Positions 20,691 through 29,826 are shown, numbered from the stretch's first letter. The stretch: DNA of 64,000 bases from Pseudomonas sp. St316 (GCF_018325905.1 NZ_AP021901.1:1240001-1304000), one strand, 5' to 3'. Made by a program: numbers and translations. The notes: generated from the letters alone by a model not told the origin.

Positions 20691-21788
20691 ATGACGACTC
20701 ATACTTTCAAGCCAGACATGCCCCCGCCGGGCAGCAGCATCGGCGTGGTGGCGTGGATGCGCGCCAACATGTTCTCCAGCTGGATCAACACGCTGCTGAC
20801 CCTGTTCGCGTTCTACCTGATCTACCTGATCGTGCCGCCGCTGTTGCACTGGGCGATCCTCGATGCCAACTGGGTCGGTACCACCCGCGCCGATTGCACC
20901 AAGGAAGGCGCCTGCTGGGTGTTCATCCAGCAGCGTTTCGGTCAGTTCATGTACGGCTACTACCCGACGGACCTGCGCTGGCGCGTAGACCTGACCGTGT
21001 GGGCTGCAGTGATCGGTGTGGCGCCGCTGTTCATCTCGCGCTTCCCGCGCAAGGCGATCTACGGCCTGAGCTTCCTGGTGCTGTACCCGATCATTGCCTG
21101 GTGCCTGCTGCACGGCGGCGTGCTCGGCCTGGACGCCGTGGCGACCAGCCAATGGGGCGGCCTGATGCTGACCCTGGTGATCGCCACCGTCGGTATCGTC
21201 GGTGCACTGCCGCTAGGCATCGTCCTGGCTTTGGGCCGTCGTTCGAACATGCCGGCGATTCGCGTGGTCTGCGTGACCTTCATCGAGTTCTGGCGCGGCG
21301 TGCCATTGATCACGGTGCTGTTCATGTCGTCGGTGATGCTGCCGCTGTTCTTGCCCGAAGGCATGAACTTCGACAAGCTGCTGCGAGCGCTGATCGGGGT
21401 GATCCTGTTCCAGTCCGCCTATGTGGCCGAAGTGGTGCGCGGCGGCCTGCAAGCCATTCCCAAGGGTCAGTACGAAGCGGCCGCAGCGATGGGCCTGGGC
21501 TACTGGCGCAGCATGGGCCTGGTGATTCTGCCGCAAGCCTTGAAGCTGGTAATCCCGGGTATCGTCAACACCTTCATTGCGTTGTTCAAGGACACGAGCC
21601 TGGTGATCATCATCGGCCTGTTCGACCTGCTCAACAGCGTGAAACAAGCTGCCGCCGACCCGAAATGGCTGGGCATGGCCACTGAAGGCTATGTGTTCGC
21701 CGCCCTGGTGTTCTGGATTTTCTGTTTTGGTATGTCCCGCTATTCCATGCATTTGGAACGCAAGCTGGACACTGGCCACAAGCGTTAG
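20691..21788 (+). CDS. aapM: General L-amino-acid ABC transporter permease AapM
   Basis: Second permease of the Aap importer, 365 aa, pairing with AapQ. Hydrophobic helices occur near residues 35-60, 100-150, 160-185 and through the C-terminus. The EAA-type loop reads EVVRGGLQAIPKGQYEAAAAMGLGYWRSMGLVILPQALKLVIPG. GAGGAA precedes ATG 20691. It lies 10 bp from both aapQ and aapP, so the three are co-transcribed. Confidence 0.95.
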   Translation: MTTHTFKPDMPPPGSSIGVVAWMRANMFSSWINTLLTLFAFYLIYLIVPPLLHWAILDANWVGTTRADCTKEGACWVFIQQRFGQFMYGYYPTDLRWRVDLTVWAAVIGVAPLFISRFPRKAIYGLSFLVLYPIIAWCLLHGGVLGLDAVATSQWGGLMLTLVIATVGIVGALPLGIVLALGRRSNMPAIRVVCVTFIEFWRGVPLITVLFMSSVMLPLFLPEGMNFDKLLRALIGVILFQSAYVAEVVRGGLQAIPKGQYEAAAAMGLGYWRSMGLVILPQALKLVIPGIVNTFIALFKDTSLVIIIGLFDLLNSVKQAAADPKWLGMATEGYVFAALVFWIFCFGMSRYSMHLERKLDTGHKR

Positions 21789-21798
21789 GAGTTGACTC

Positions 21799-22563
21799 AT
21801 GAGTGAAGCGATCAAACAGCCTGTGAGCCCTGAAGGCATTATTCAGATGCAGGGCGTCAACAAGTGGTACGGCCAGTTCCACGTGTTGAAAGACATCAAC
21901 CTGAACGTCAAGCAGGGCGAGCGTATCGTGCTGTGCGGCCCGTCGGGCTCCGGCAAGTCCACCACCATCCGCTGCCTCAACCGCCTGGAAGAGCACCAGC
22001 AAGGTCGCATCGTGGTCGACGGTGTGGAACTGACCAACGACCTCAAGCAGATCGAAGCGATCCGCCGTGAAGTTGGCATGGTGTTCCAGCACTTCAACCT
22101 GTTCCCGCACCTGACCATCCTGCAGAACTGCACCCTGGCGCCGATGTGGGTACGCAAGATGCCCAAGCGCAAGGCCGAGGAAATCGCCATGCATTACCTG
22201 GAGCGCGTGCGCATTCCAGAGCAGGCGCACAAGTACCCGGGCCAGCTCTCCGGCGGTCAGCAACAGCGCGTGGCCATCGCCCGTGCCTTGTGCATGAAGC
22301 CGAAAATCATGCTGTTCGACGAGCCGACTTCGGCCCTCGACCCGGAAATGGTGAAAGAAGTGCTGGACACCATGATCGGCCTGGCCGAAGACGGCATGAC
22401 CATGCTCTGCGTGACCCACGAAATGGGCTTTGCCCGTACCGTGGCCAACCGCGTGATCTTCATGGACAAGGGTGAAATCGTCGAACAGGCCGCACCGAAC
22501 GACTTCTTCGACAACCCGCAGAATGACCGCACCAAGCTGTTCCTGAGCCAGATCCTGCATTGA
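21799..22563 (+). CDS. aapP: General L-amino-acid ABC transporter ATPase AapP
   Basis: Cytosolic ATPase that powers the Aap importer. It shows Walker [10 protein letters not shown], the Q-loop [13 protein letters not shown], the ABC signature [15 protein letters not shown], Walker [15 protein letters not shown] and the switch histidine in VTHEMGFA. It is 254 aa, the size of polar amino-acid transporter ATPases. TAGGAG precedes ATG 21799. Last gene of aapJQMP, closed by a terminator. Confidence 0.96.
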   Translation: MSEAIKQPVSPEGIIQMQGVNKWYGQFHVLKDINLNVKQGERIVLCGPSGSGKSTTIRCLNRLEEHQQGRIVVDGVELTNDLKQIEAIRREVGMVFQHFNLFPHLTILQNCTLAPMWVRKMPKRKAEEIAMHYLERVRIPEQAHKYPGQLSGGQQQRVAIARALCMKPKIMLFDEPTSALDPEMVKEVLDTMIGLAEDGMTMLCVTHEMGFARTVANRVIFMDKGEIVEQAAPNDFFDNPQNDRTKLFLSQILH

Positions 22564-22584
22564 TCCGGCCTTAGGCAGTGAAAT

Positions 22585-22612
22585 AAACCCGGACTTGTCC
22601 GGGTTTGTTTTT
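22585..22612 (+). terminator. Terminator of aapJQMP
   Basis: The arms AAACCCGGAC and GTCCGGGTTT with loop TT are followed by GTTTTT, 21 bp after the aapP stop. Confidence 0.92.
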
Positions 22613-22622
22613 AATGGGCCGC

Positions 22623-23105
22623 TCAGCAAGCCGTGAGGGTCTCGTGTTCCTTGTGCACCGTCGTTTTGAATTGCCGCAAGTCTGCGTCTTCAGCGAAGGC
22701 ATGGGCATCGGCAAGCAAATGCGGATAGCGATCAAGCAGGCGCATCAGCAAGATCAACGCCTTGGGTGGCACTACCTCGCCGCGCTCGTAGCGGGAAAAC
22801 GCATTGTGTCCACCGCCCGATAGCAGCAGTACCGCTTCCTTTTGCGATAGATGCAGTTTGCGCCGGACACGTTTGATCTCTTCGCCGATCATTCGCCTGG
22901 CTGCGTTGACCAGTTCATCACCTGCCTGGTCGTAGCGATCCGAGCAGCTTGAATCGAGCTCGACTTCGCCGCACATCTGACATTCCCAGCCAGACAAGTC
23001 ATCGACCCGGCGTTCCAGTCCCTTGACGCTCATGGTTTCGCCGCGACCTTCGAAATGCAACATGCCCTCCGGGGCACCACAGCTGAAGCATTGCTGGTGT
23101 TTCAT
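22623..23105 (-). CDS. mqsA: MqsA-type antitoxin (zinc and HTH domains)
   Basis: Antitoxin and autorepressor of an MqsRA type II system. The N-terminal zinc domain has two cysteine pairs, C6-x2-C9 and C42-x2-C45. The C-terminal XRE-like HTH reads LSQKEAVLLLSGGGHNAFSRYERGE, the MqsA pattern. At 160 aa it is somewhat longer than the E. coli protein, with about 25 extra C-terminal residues. It overlaps the toxin gene by 4 bp (ATGA); toxin first, antitoxin second is the characteristic mqsRA order. Its 3' end faces the aapP terminator. Confidence 0.93.
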   Translation of the reverse strand: MKHQQCFSCGAPEGMLHFEGRGETMSVKGLERRVDDLSGWECQMCGEVELDSSCSDRYDQAGDELVNAARRMIGEEIKRVRRKLHLSQKEAVLLLSGGGHNAFSRYERGEVVPPKALILLMRLLDRYPHLLADAHAFAEDADLRQFKTTVHKEHETLTAC

Positions 23106-23413
23106 GAGTTGTTCTCCTTGAAGGAAATTACCGGTGGGCCTCCGCTGGGGCGGTACGTCACTTTCAGGTAAATCTGCAGACCGTGTGAATTGGCGTGGTA
23201 GACGTCATGCCAGACTCGGTGATCGTCATAGGTGGTCATTGATTTGTAGAACTGTTTTCGCTCAAGCCCATGGATGACCTGCTGCATGTCCGAGACGTTT
23301 AAACCGAGCGTCCGAGCAGCGTTCTTCGCAGTGCTGGTGAAAGCTTTCCCTTTAAGCCGCCTGACATCCGCCTGTATCGCCACCAAGGCGTAATGGGGTG
23401 TGTTCTTTTCCAT
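23102..23413 (-). CDS. mqsR: MqsR-type mRNA interferase toxin
   Basis: Predicted RelE-fold endoribonuclease that cuts mRNA, preferentially at GCU/GCN in E. coli, when freed from MqsA. The 103-aa protein keeps the family's landmarks: an MEKNTPHYAL start (MEKRTPH in E. coli), DMQQVIHGLERKQFYKSMTTYDDHRVWHDVYH and a C-terminal VISFKE. The conserved lysine, tyrosine and arginine-rich catalytic region therefore looks intact. First gene of the pair; a strong palindrome just upstream is the likely operator. Confidence 0.93.
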   Translation of the reverse strand: MEKNTPHYALVAIQADVRRLKGKAFTSTAKNAARTLGLNVSDMQQVIHGLERKQFYKSMTTYDDHRVWHDVYHANSHGLQIYLKVTYRPSGGPPVISFKENNS

Positions 23414-23438
23414 GGAACGGTGTGCCTTGTCCTTAAAA

Positions 23439-23455
23439 TTACCCTTAAAGGGTAA
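23439..23455. promoter_or_regulatory. Palindromic operator of mqsRA
   Basis: TTACCCTT-A-AAGGGTAA is perfectly symmetric and centred 34 bp before the mqsR start. It resembles the AACCT/AGGTT palindromes bound by E. coli MqsA, so autoregulation by MqsA is likely. Confidence 0.65.
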
Positions 23456-23546
23456 TATTGACTAATCGAAAATTTCGCTCCTTTTCCGTCCCATTGACCC
23501 TAGGCGGTTGCCGTCCTACGCGAAGCTGACTAACATGTCAGAAAAT

Positions 23547-23567
23547 TCATCCTATGATTGGATGAAA
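23547..23567. promoter_or_regulatory. Operator-like inverted repeat before the FadR-type regulator
   Basis: TTCATCC and GGATGAA are perfect inverted repeats around TATGATT, ending 12 bp before the start codon. The size and spacing suit a GntR dimer and suggest autoregulation. Confidence 0.5.
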
Positions 23568-23578
23568 GGGCGAATCCT

Positions 23579-24238
23579 ATGTCAGCTATTTCTCCATTAA
23601 TGAAACGTTCCCTGGTCGATCAGGCCCTGGAACAATTGCGCCGACGTATCAGTGATGGTGTGTGGGCCGTCGGCCAGCGCTTGCCTACCGAGCCGGAGTT
23701 GGTGGCGGAGCTGGGTATCAGCCGCAACACCGTGCGTGAAGCCATGCGCGTGCTGGCGTTTTCCGGGTTGATCGAGATCCGCCAGGGCGATGGCAGCTAC
23801 GTGCGGGCGGTGGTTGATCCGCTGGATACGCTCAAGGTGCTATCCCGTTGTTCGCTGGAACAGGCCCGGGAAACCCGGCATATCCTGGAGGTGGAGGCCA
23901 TTGGGCTGGCGGCGCTGCGACGCACCGATGAGGATCTGCTTGCCTTGCGCCGGGCCCTGCAAGACAGCGGCGAGCACTATCACGGCGACCTGGAGCACTA
24001 CATCGCCTGCGACCTGGTGTTCCACCGCCTCCTGGTGGATGCCGCGCACAACCCGGCGCTCAGTGAACTCTATCGCTACTTCTCCAGCGTCATCGGCGCA
24101 CAGTTGCGCCAGAGCCTCAACATTACCCCGCGCCATCAACATGTGTTCGACCTGCATGTCGAAATCCTGGAAGCCGTCGAGCAACAGGATCCGCAACGGG
24201 CCAAGTCCCTGTGTCGCCAGTTGATCAATGAACCCTGA
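23579..24238 (+). CDS. FadR-subfamily GntR transcriptional regulator
   Basis: One-component regulator with an N-terminal winged HTH (about residues 8-75; GQRLPTEPELVAELGISRNTVREAMRVLAFSGLIEIRQGDGSYV) and an all-helical FCD ligand domain (about 90-215) with conserved metal/ligand residues in the pattern DLVFHRLLVDAAHNP and HVEILEAVEQ. Start ATG 23579 has AAAGGG upstream; an earlier TTG in frame lies within the predicted operator. It is 35 bp upstream of an MFS permease gene on the same strand, which is the probable target. Ligand unknown. Confidence 0.9.
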   Translation: MSAISPLMKRSLVDQALEQLRRRISDGVWAVGQRLPTEPELVAELGISRNTVREAMRVLAFSGLIEIRQGDGSYVRAVVDPLDTLKVLSRCSLEQARETRHILEVEAIGLAALRRTDEDLLALRRALQDSGEHYHGDLEHYIACDLVFHRLLVDAAHNPALSELYRYFSSVIGAQLRQSLNITPRHQHVFDLHVEILEAVEQQDPQRAKSLCRQLINEP

Positions 24239-24273
24239 GTGCTTGAAACCCTGAGCCCAAACCTGAGTTTTCC

Positions 24274-25578
24274 ATGTCCCGCGATCTGCTTGACCCTACC
24301 ACTTCGACGGCCCCCAAACGCGCCGCCGAACTCGAAGAACTGTTGATCGATGCCGAGGCTGACGATGAGCAGGCCCAGCAGCGCCATCCGTTGGTGCGTC
24401 GCCCCTGGCTGTTGCTGCTCGGGTTGATCCTGGTGGCGCTGAACCTGCGTCCGGCGTTGTCGAGCATGGCGCCGTTGCTCAGCGAAGTGTCAAGAAGCCT
24501 CGGCCTGTCGGCTGCCCAGGCCGGTTTGCTGACCACATTGCCTGTGCTTTGCCTGGGCCTGTTCGCACCGCTGGCACCGGTACTGGCGCGGCGCTTCGGT
24601 GCCGAGCGCGTGGTGCTGGGGATCTTGTTGACGCTGGCGGGCGGGATTGTCTTGCGCAGTGCGTTCGGTCAGGTCGGGCTGTTTGTCGGCAGCATCCTGG
24701 CCGGCGCGAGTATCGGTGTGATCGGCGTACTGCTGCCAGGCATCGTCAAGCGCGACTTCGCCAAACAGGCCGGCACCATGACCGGTGTCTACACCATGGC
24801 GCTGTGCCTGGGCGCGGCGATGGCGGCCGGGGCGACGGTGCCGTTGAGCGAGCACCTTGGCCACAGCTGGGCCTTGGGCCTGGGCTTCTGGGTGGTCCCG
24901 GCGCTGCTGGCCGCGGTGTTCTGGCTGCCGCAAGTGGGCGAGAAACACGGTGCGCACCAAGTGGCGTACCGGGTCCGCGGCTTGCTGCGTGATCCCTTGG
25001 CCTGGCAAGTGACCTTGTACATGGGGTTGCAATCGTCCCTGGCCTACATCGTCTTTGGCTGGCTACCTTCGATCCTGATTGGCCGTGGCCTGACCCCGAC
25101 CCAGGCCGGGCTCGTGCTGTCCGGTTCGGTCATCGTGCAGTTGATCAGTTCCCTCGCGGCGCCCTGGTTGGCAACACGCGGCAAGGACCAGCGCCTGGCC
25201 ATCGTGATCGTCATGCTCATGGTCTTGGGTGGGTTGTTCGGTTGCCTCTACGCTCCGCTCGATGGCTTGTGGGGCTGGGCGATATTGCTGGGGTTGGGGC
25301 AGGGCGCGACGTTCAGCCTGGCGCTCACGCTGATCGTGTTGCGTTCGCGGGACGCCCATGTGGCCGCCAACCTGTCCAGCATGGCCCAGGGCTTTGGTTA
25401 TACACTGGCGTCGCTGGGGCCGTTCGCGGTGGGCGTGATCCACGACTTGACCGGCGGCTGGAATGCCGTGGGCTGGGTCTTCGGCCTGGTTGGCCTGGGG
25501 GCGATCATTGCGGGCATCGGTGCAGGCCGGGCGTTGTACGTCGGGGTCGAGAGTGAAAAAATCACCGACCTTCGTTGA
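24274..25578 (+). CDS. CynX/NimT-family MFS transporter
   Basis: Twelve-helix inner-membrane permease of the major facilitator superfamily. An unusually long hydrophilic N-terminus (about 45 residues) precedes the first helix, LLLLGLILVALNLRPALSSMAPLL, whose NLRPA motif is typical of the CynX (cyanate/nitroimidazole) group. Further helices are evenly spaced to the C-terminus. It forms a likely operon with the FadR-type regulator. The substrate cannot be told from sequence; cyanate, small organic anions and drugs are all reported in the family. Confidence 0.88.
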   Translation: MSRDLLDPTTSTAPKRAAELEELLIDAEADDEQAQQRHPLVRRPWLLLLGLILVALNLRPALSSMAPLLSEVSRSLGLSAAQAGLLTTLPVLCLGLFAPLAPVLARRFGAERVVLGILLTLAGGIVLRSAFGQVGLFVGSILAGASIGVIGVLLPGIVKRDFAKQAGTMTGVYTMALCLGAAMAAGATVPLSEHLGHSWALGLGFWVVPALLAAVFWLPQVGEKHGAHQVAYRVRGLLRDPLAWQVTLYMGLQSSLAYIVFGWLPSILIGRGLTPTQAGLVLSGSVIVQLISSLAAPWLATRGKDQRLAIVIVMLMVLGGLFGCLYAPLDGLWGWAILLGLGQGATFSLALTLIVLRSRDAHVAANLSSMAQGFGYTLASLGPFAVGVIHDLTGGWNAVGWVFGLVGLGAIIAGIGAGRALYVGVESEKITDLR

Positions 25579-25665
25579 TATCATTTTCATGGCGAATGAC
25601 GATAGTCTTCCTCGCGGCGGCAGATTATCGTGCAGGCCTACTGAAACGTTTTTCGGAGCCGGTCC

Positions 25666-26136
25666 ATGAGTGATGCCCACAACGCCTTGATCACCCGTTT
25701 TTATCAGGCCTTCCAACGCCTGGATGCCGAAGCCATGAGCGCTTGCTACACCGACGACGTGCTGTTCAGCGACCCGGCGTTCGGCGAACTGCGCGGGCGC
25801 GATGCGGGTGACATGTGGCGCATGTTGACGACCCGGGCCAAGGACTTTTCCCTGACGTTCGATAACGTGCGCAGCGATGAGCGTACCGGTGGAGCTCATT
25901 GGGTGGCGACGTACCTGTTCAGCCAGACCGGCAACATCGTGATCAACGACATTCAGGCGCGCTTCGTGTTTCGCGACGGCAAGATCTGCGAGCACCATGA
26001 CAGCTTCGATCTGTGGCGCTGGTCCCGCCAGGCGTTGGGCGCCAAGGGCCTGCTGCTGGGCTGGACACCGCTGGTGCGCAACGCCGTCAGGGCCCAGGCC
26101 CTCAAGGGGCTGCGGGCGTTCCAGGCCAGTCGCTGA
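25666..26136 (+). CDS. NTF2-like (SnoaL) domain protein
   Basis: Small cone-shaped-fold protein of the NTF2/SnoaL superfamily. The 156-aa sequence shows the usual pattern: an N-terminal helix [31 protein letters not shown], then alternating strands with [12 protein letters not shown] and [22 protein letters not shown]. Members include isomerases, cyclases and dehydratases as well as non-enzymatic binders, so no reaction is assigned. GGAG precedes ATG 25666. It may be transcribed with the GIY-YIG gene that starts 40 bp later. Confidence 0.85.
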   Translation: MSDAHNALITRFYQAFQRLDAEAMSACYTDDVLFSDPAFGELRGRDAGDMWRMLTTRAKDFSLTFDNVRSDERTGGAHWVATYLFSQTGNIVINDIQARFVFRDGKICEHHDSFDLWRWSRQALGAKGLLLGWTPLVRNAVRAQALKGLRAFQASR

Positions 26137-26176
26137 TAAGATCGCGGCTTGTCTTTGCCGACCTGTTGAACATCTT

Positions 26177-26500
26177 GTGACGACCGCCGCTCCCTCTCCC
26201 GATCTGCCTGCACAAGGCCCAACCGAACCGGACAAACCCTGGTTCGTCTATCTGGTGCGGGCCGCCAACGGTTCGCTGTACTGCGGCATCAGTGATGACC
26301 CGGTGCGGCGTTTCGCCAAGCATCAAAGCGGCAAGGGGGCGCGCTTCTTCCTTTCCAGCCCGGCAGTGGCTTTGGTGTACACCGAGGTCTGTCGCGACAA
26401 GGGCGAAGCCCTGCGCCAGGAGCGGCTGATCAAGAAGCTCAAGAAAAGCGCCAAGGAATGCCTGGTGGCCAGTGCGCTGTCGCTCAATCAGCCGGGCTGA
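26177..26500 (+). CDS. GIY-YIG nuclease-domain protein (UPF0213/YhbQ type)
   Basis: The single-domain protein has [36 protein letters not shown], in which the VYL...LYCGIS segment is the GIY-YIG motif and R in VRRF is the conserved catalytic arginine region. YhbQ proteins have nuclease activity on DNA in vitro, and their role is poorly known. GTG 26177 is the chosen start (107 aa), since upstream sequence in frame overlaps the preceding gene in another frame. No good ribosome site is visible. Confidence 0.87.
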   Translation: MTTAAPSPDLPAQGPTEPDKPWFVYLVRAANGSLYCGISDDPVRRFAKHQSGKGARFFLSSPAVALVYTEVCRDKGEALRQERLIKKLKKSAKECLVASALSLNQPG

Positions 26501-26579
26501 TAGGCCCTTATCAGGCCGGTAGGCTAGCCCGGTCAGGCGCGCTAAGCTGTAAAGCTTCATTCCTGCAGTGGCCAATCCC

Positions 26580-27515
26580 ATGTCAGAGCTGATCCTTCAT
26601 CATTACCCAACGTCTCCCTTCGCGGAAAAAGCCCGCTTGCTGTTGGGTTTCAAGGGCCTGTCCTGGCGTTCGGTGAGCATCCCGCCGATGATGCCCAAGC
26701 CTGACCTTACGGCGCTGACGGGTGGCTATCGCAAGACGCCGGTATTGCAGGTCGGCGCGGATATCTATTGCGATACGTCGCTGATGGCCCGCCGCCTGGA
26801 GCAGGAAAAAGCCTCGCCGGCGCTGTTCCCCGAAGGCCGGGAAATGCTTGCCGCGTCCTTTGCGGCGTGGGCCGATTCGGTGGTGTTCCAGCATGCGGTA
26901 AGCCTGGTGTTCCAGCCGGAGTCGGTGGCGGTGCGGTTCGCCAAGCTATCGCCCGAAGCGATCAAGGCGTTCGTCAGCGACCGCGCCGGGCTGTTCAGTG
27001 GCGGCACGACTACGCGCTTGACTGCCGAGCAGGCCAAGCACCAATGGCCGACGATCATGGCGCGCCTGGAGCAACAGTTGCAGCGCGAGGAGGGCGATTT
27101 CCTGTTGGGTGATCCGTCGATTGCCGACTTCGCCATGGCCCATCCGCTGTGGTTCCTCAAGGGCACTCCGGTCACCTCGTCGCTGGTGGATGCATATCCG
27201 GCTGTCTCGACCTGGTTGGCTCGGGTGTTGGGTTTCGGCCATGGTGCCTCGAGCCAGATGAGTGGCGAAGAAGCCTTGGACGTTGCCCGCAACGCTACGC
27301 CGGCAGCGCTGCCGGATGAGTCATTCGATGAGCCGAACGGGTTCACGGCAGGGCAGCAGGTGAGCATCGCCGCGACCGACTATGGCGTCGATCCGGTGGC
27401 CGGGGAGTTGTTGTTTGCTGGCAGCGAAGAATTGATTCTGCGTCGCGAAGATGCGCGTGGCGGGGTGGTGCATGTGCACTTTCCGCGGTTTGGCTTCCGG
27501 ATCGAGGCTCGATGA
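26580..27515 (+). CDS. Glutathione S-transferase family protein
   Basis: The N-terminal thioredoxin-fold domain (about residues 1-80; LILHHYPTSPFAEKARLLLGFKGL, KTPVLQVGADIYCDTS) and helical C-terminal domain (about 95-215; DFLLGDPSIADFAMAHPLWF) define a GST. The 311-aa length exceeds the usual 200-230 because of an additional C-terminal segment (about 220-311) of strand-like sequence, found in a minor GST group. ATG 26580 is chosen by the N-terminal fold; a GTG four codons earlier is also possible. Substrate unknown. Confidence 0.87.
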   Translation: MSELILHHYPTSPFAEKARLLLGFKGLSWRSVSIPPMMPKPDLTALTGGYRKTPVLQVGADIYCDTSLMARRLEQEKASPALFPEGREMLAASFAAWADSVVFQHAVSLVFQPESVAVRFAKLSPEAIKAFVSDRAGLFSGGTTTRLTAEQAKHQWPTIMARLEQQLQREEGDFLLGDPSIADFAMAHPLWFLKGTPVTSSLVDAYPAVSTWLARVLGFGHGASSQMSGEEALDVARNATPAALPDESFDEPNGFTAGQQVSIAATDYGVDPVAGELLFAGSEELILRREDARGGVVHVHFPRFGFRIEAR

Positions 27516-27529
27516 ACAACGAATGACCT

Positions 27530-27692
27530 TGTGGGAGCGAGCTTGCTCGCGATGGCGCCAGATCAGTCGATATTGATATTGAATGTTGCTCCGCTATCGC
27601 GAGCAAGCTCGCTCCCACAGGAGAGGTGTGTGGTGCACTGGATCTGCGTTTGCCGCCGATCACTGTGTGGGAGCGAGCTTGCTCGCGATGAG
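27530..27692. repeat. Three class-1 REPs between the GST and glutaredoxin genes
   Basis: REPs at 27530-27556 (forward), about 27593-27620 (inverted) and 27665-27692 (forward) form a doublet plus a single, between convergent genes. Confidence 0.9.
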
Positions 27693-27702
27693 GCCCCCAA
27701 GC

Positions 27703-28059
27703 CTATATCGCGGACAATGCCCTGAGAATGTTCTCCGGCTCATACCCACGAATCAACGTACCGTTCACATCCAGGATCGGAATCCCCCGGCCACCCAGCG
27801 CCTCATAGGTCTTGCGCGCCTCGGTGTCCTTCTCGATATCGAACTCGTGAAACGGCACGCCTTTCTCGTCCAGGAACCGTCGGGTGGCCTTGCAGTAGCC
27901 GCACCAGTCGGTGGCATAAAGCACGACGCGGGCGTTGCTGCGAATCTGCTCGGAAACCATCTGTGACGGGTTGAACACCCGCTCGATCTTGCCCCAGTTC
28001 TGGTACGCCACCACCACCAGCAGAATCAACAGGAATTTCTTCAGCACCCCACCCAACAT
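27703..28059 (-). CDS. Membrane-anchored glutaredoxin-family protein
   Basis: Thiol-disulfide protein with an N-terminal hydrophobic anchor (LLKFFLLILLVVVAY-like, residues 5-21) and a glutaredoxin domain carrying the active site DWCGYCKATRRFLDEKGV and the cis-proline region GRGIPILDVNG. The anchor suggests that the domain lies in the periplasm. Start ATG 28059 overlaps the upstream ndpA stop by one base (TGATG), so translation is probably coupled. It is 118 aa; a TTG one codon earlier is less likely. Confidence 0.88.
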   Translation of the reverse strand: MLGGVLKKFLLILLVVVAYQNWGKIERVFNPSQMVSEQIRSNARVVLYATDWCGYCKATRRFLDEKGVPFHEFDIEKDTEARKTYEALGGRGIPILDVNGTLIRGYEPENILRALSAI

Positions 28060-29063
28060 CAATTACGACGCTTGAGCTGGTCGGTCAGCGACGTGGGCAG
28101 GCCCTTGATGATCAGCGTGCCGGCTTCTTCGTCATACTCGATCTTGGAGCCCAGCAAGTGCGCTTCGAAGCTGATGGACAAGCCTTCGGCGCGGCCGGTG
28201 AAGCGGCGGAACTGGTTGAGGGTGCGTTTATCCGCCGGGATTTCCGGCGACAACCCGTAGTCCTTGTTGCGGATGTGATCGTAGAAGGCTTTCGGGCGAT
28301 CTTCATCGATCAGCTCGGACAATTCTGCCAGGCCCATCGGCTCGCCAAGCTTGGCCTGGCTGCTGGCGTAGTCGACCAGGGTCTTGGTCTTTTCCCGGGC
28401 ATCTTCTTCCGGCAGGTCTTCGCTTTCGACGAAGTCACTGAAGGCCTTGAGCAGGGTGCGGGTCTCGCCGGGACCGTCGACACCTTCCTGGCAGCCGATG
28501 AAGTCACGGAAGTATTCCGAGACCTTCTTGCCGTTCTTGCCCTTGATGAACGAGATGTACTGCTTCGATTGCTTGTTGTTCTGCCATTCCGACACATTGA
28601 TCCGCGCCGCCAGGTGCAACTGGCCCAGGTCCAGGTGGCGGGACGGGGTCACGTCCAGCGCATCGGTCACCGCCACGCCTTCGCTGTGGTGCAGCAGGGC
28701 GATGGCCAGGTAGTCGGTCATGCCTTGCTGGTAATGCGCGAACAGCACGTGGCCGCCCACCGACAGGTTGGACTCTTCCATCAGCTTTTGCAGGTGTTCC
28801 ACCGCCACGCGACTGAAGGCGGTGAAGTCCTTGCCGCCGTCCAGGTACTCCTTCAGCCAGCCGCTGAACGGATGCGCCCCGGACTCGGCATGGAAAAAGC
28901 CCCAGGCTTTGCCTTGCTTGGCGTTATAGCTCTCGTTGAGGTCGGCGAGCATGTTCTCGATGGCCGTGGACTCTGCCAGTTCGGAGTCGCGGGCATGGAG
29001 CACAGCAGGGGTGCCGTCGGGTTTTTTGTCGATCAGGTGGACGATGCAATGACGGATCGGCAT
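28059..29063 (-). CDS. ndpA: Nucleoid-associated protein NdpA/YejK
   Basis: Member of the YejK (NdpA, 37-kDa nucleoid-associated) family. It starts [17 protein letters not shown], the family's fixed N-terminus, and contains [14 protein letters not shown] [56 protein letters not shown] and a C-terminal [33 protein letters not shown]. At 334 aa it is full length. ATG 29063 is chosen over an upstream in-frame ATG. It is divergent from the HU gene hupN, so two nucleoid proteins share one control region. Confidence 0.93.
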   Translation of the reverse strand: MPIRHCIVHLIDKKPDGTPAVLHARDSELAESTAIENMLADLNESYNAKQGKAWGFFHAESGAHPFSGWLKEYLDGGKDFTAFSRVAVEHLQKLMEESNLSVGGHVLFAHYQQGMTDYLAIALLHHSEGVAVTDALDVTPSRHLDLGQLHLAARINVSEWQNNKQSKQYISFIKGKNGKKVSEYFRDFIGCQEGVDGPGETRTLLKAFSDFVESEDLPEEDAREKTKTLVDYASSQAKLGEPMGLAELSELIDEDRPKAFYDHIRNKDYGLSPEIPADKRTLNQFRRFTGRAEGLSISFEAHLLGSKIEYDEEAGTLIIKGLPTSLTDQLKRRN

Positions 29064-29459
29064 GGATTTCTCGGCTGATGAAAGAGAGGAGGGCGCGCTC
29101 CCCGAAAAAGGGCCCAGTGTACCGCAATCACTGGTTTTGGAACCCGGCAAAGGCCCTTTCAGACTCATCCCACACCCTATATGCATTTTTTTAACGTTTT
29201 AGCGCAAGAAAGCTGACCAAATGGGTAGCTAGAGGCGGATATTTCAGAGGCGTTGTGCTAGTTTTGCCCGGTCTTACGCGAAGTCACTGCGTTAAGCGTG
29301 CATTCAGCATCTGTCAGGTCGAACCAAACCCGGTTTTCGGCATCTATTACCCCGATCCGTCGCGGTGATTGCCGAGGGTGCCTGATCAATAGAGATCGGG
29401 CTCGATGGCTGACACTGCACTCTGCAATCCATATGAATTTGATAGGGAAGGAACACTAC
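29064..29459. promoter_or_regulatory. Divergent region between ndpA and hupN
   Basis: This 396-bp region contains no recognisable gene or REP. It must hold the two divergent promoters. GGAAGGA lies before the hupN start. No operator or promoter box could be assigned with confidence. Confidence 0.5.
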
Positions 29460-29741
29460 ATGGCTCTTACTAAAGACCAACTGATCGCTGATTTGGCTGA
29501 ATCTGTAGATGCACCAAAAGCTACCGTGCGTGCTCTGCTGGACCAATTGGGCCAAGTCGTTGCCGATCAGCTGGAAAATGGCGGCGAAATCACTCTGCCA
29601 GGTGTTGGCAAGCTGAAAGTCACCGAGCGTCCTGCCCGTACCGGCCGCAACCCTTCGACTGGCGCTGCCATCGAAATCGCTGCCAAGAAAGTGATCAAGC
29701 TGGTTGTGGCCAAAGGCCTGACCGACGCGGTCAACAAGTAA
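29460..29741 (+). CDS. hupN: HU-family DNA-binding protein (HupN-like)
   Basis: Small histone-like protein that bends and wraps DNA. The 93-aa protein begins MALTKDQLIADLAESVDAPKA and has the DNA-binding arm GEITLPGVGKLKVTERPARTGRNPSTG, with the conserved RTGRNPxTG tip and its intercalating proline, then the C-terminal helix. The neighbours ndpA and valS match the hupN location in P. putida; this context, rather than sequence alone, supports N over the A or B paralogues. Confidence 0.92.
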   Translation: MALTKDQLIADLAESVDAPKATVRALLDQLGQVVADQLENGGEITLPGVGKLKVTERPARTGRNPSTGAAIEIAAKKVIKLVVAKGLTDAVNK

Positions 29742-29754
29742 GACCGCAGTAAAA

Positions 29755-29790
29755 AAACCGTGCCTCGGAGCGATCCGGGCACGGTTTTTT
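29755..29790 (+). terminator. Terminator of hupN
   Basis: The arms CCGTGCC and GGCACGG are followed by six T residues, 13 bp past the stop. Confidence 0.92.
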
Positions 29791-29826
29791 ATTGCCTTGA
29801 AAAAATGCTCTGTGGCGAGGGGATTT

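Noticed and set aside
22623..23413. Phage or defence island around the toxin-antitoxin pair
   Set aside because: Only mqsRA is present; both flanks are ordinary transporter and regulator genes, with no integrase, tRNA or other defence genes.
25666..27515. Catabolic operon linking the NTF2-like, GIY-YIG and GST genes
   Set aside because: They share a strand but have separate spacings, unrelated families and no common substrate clue.
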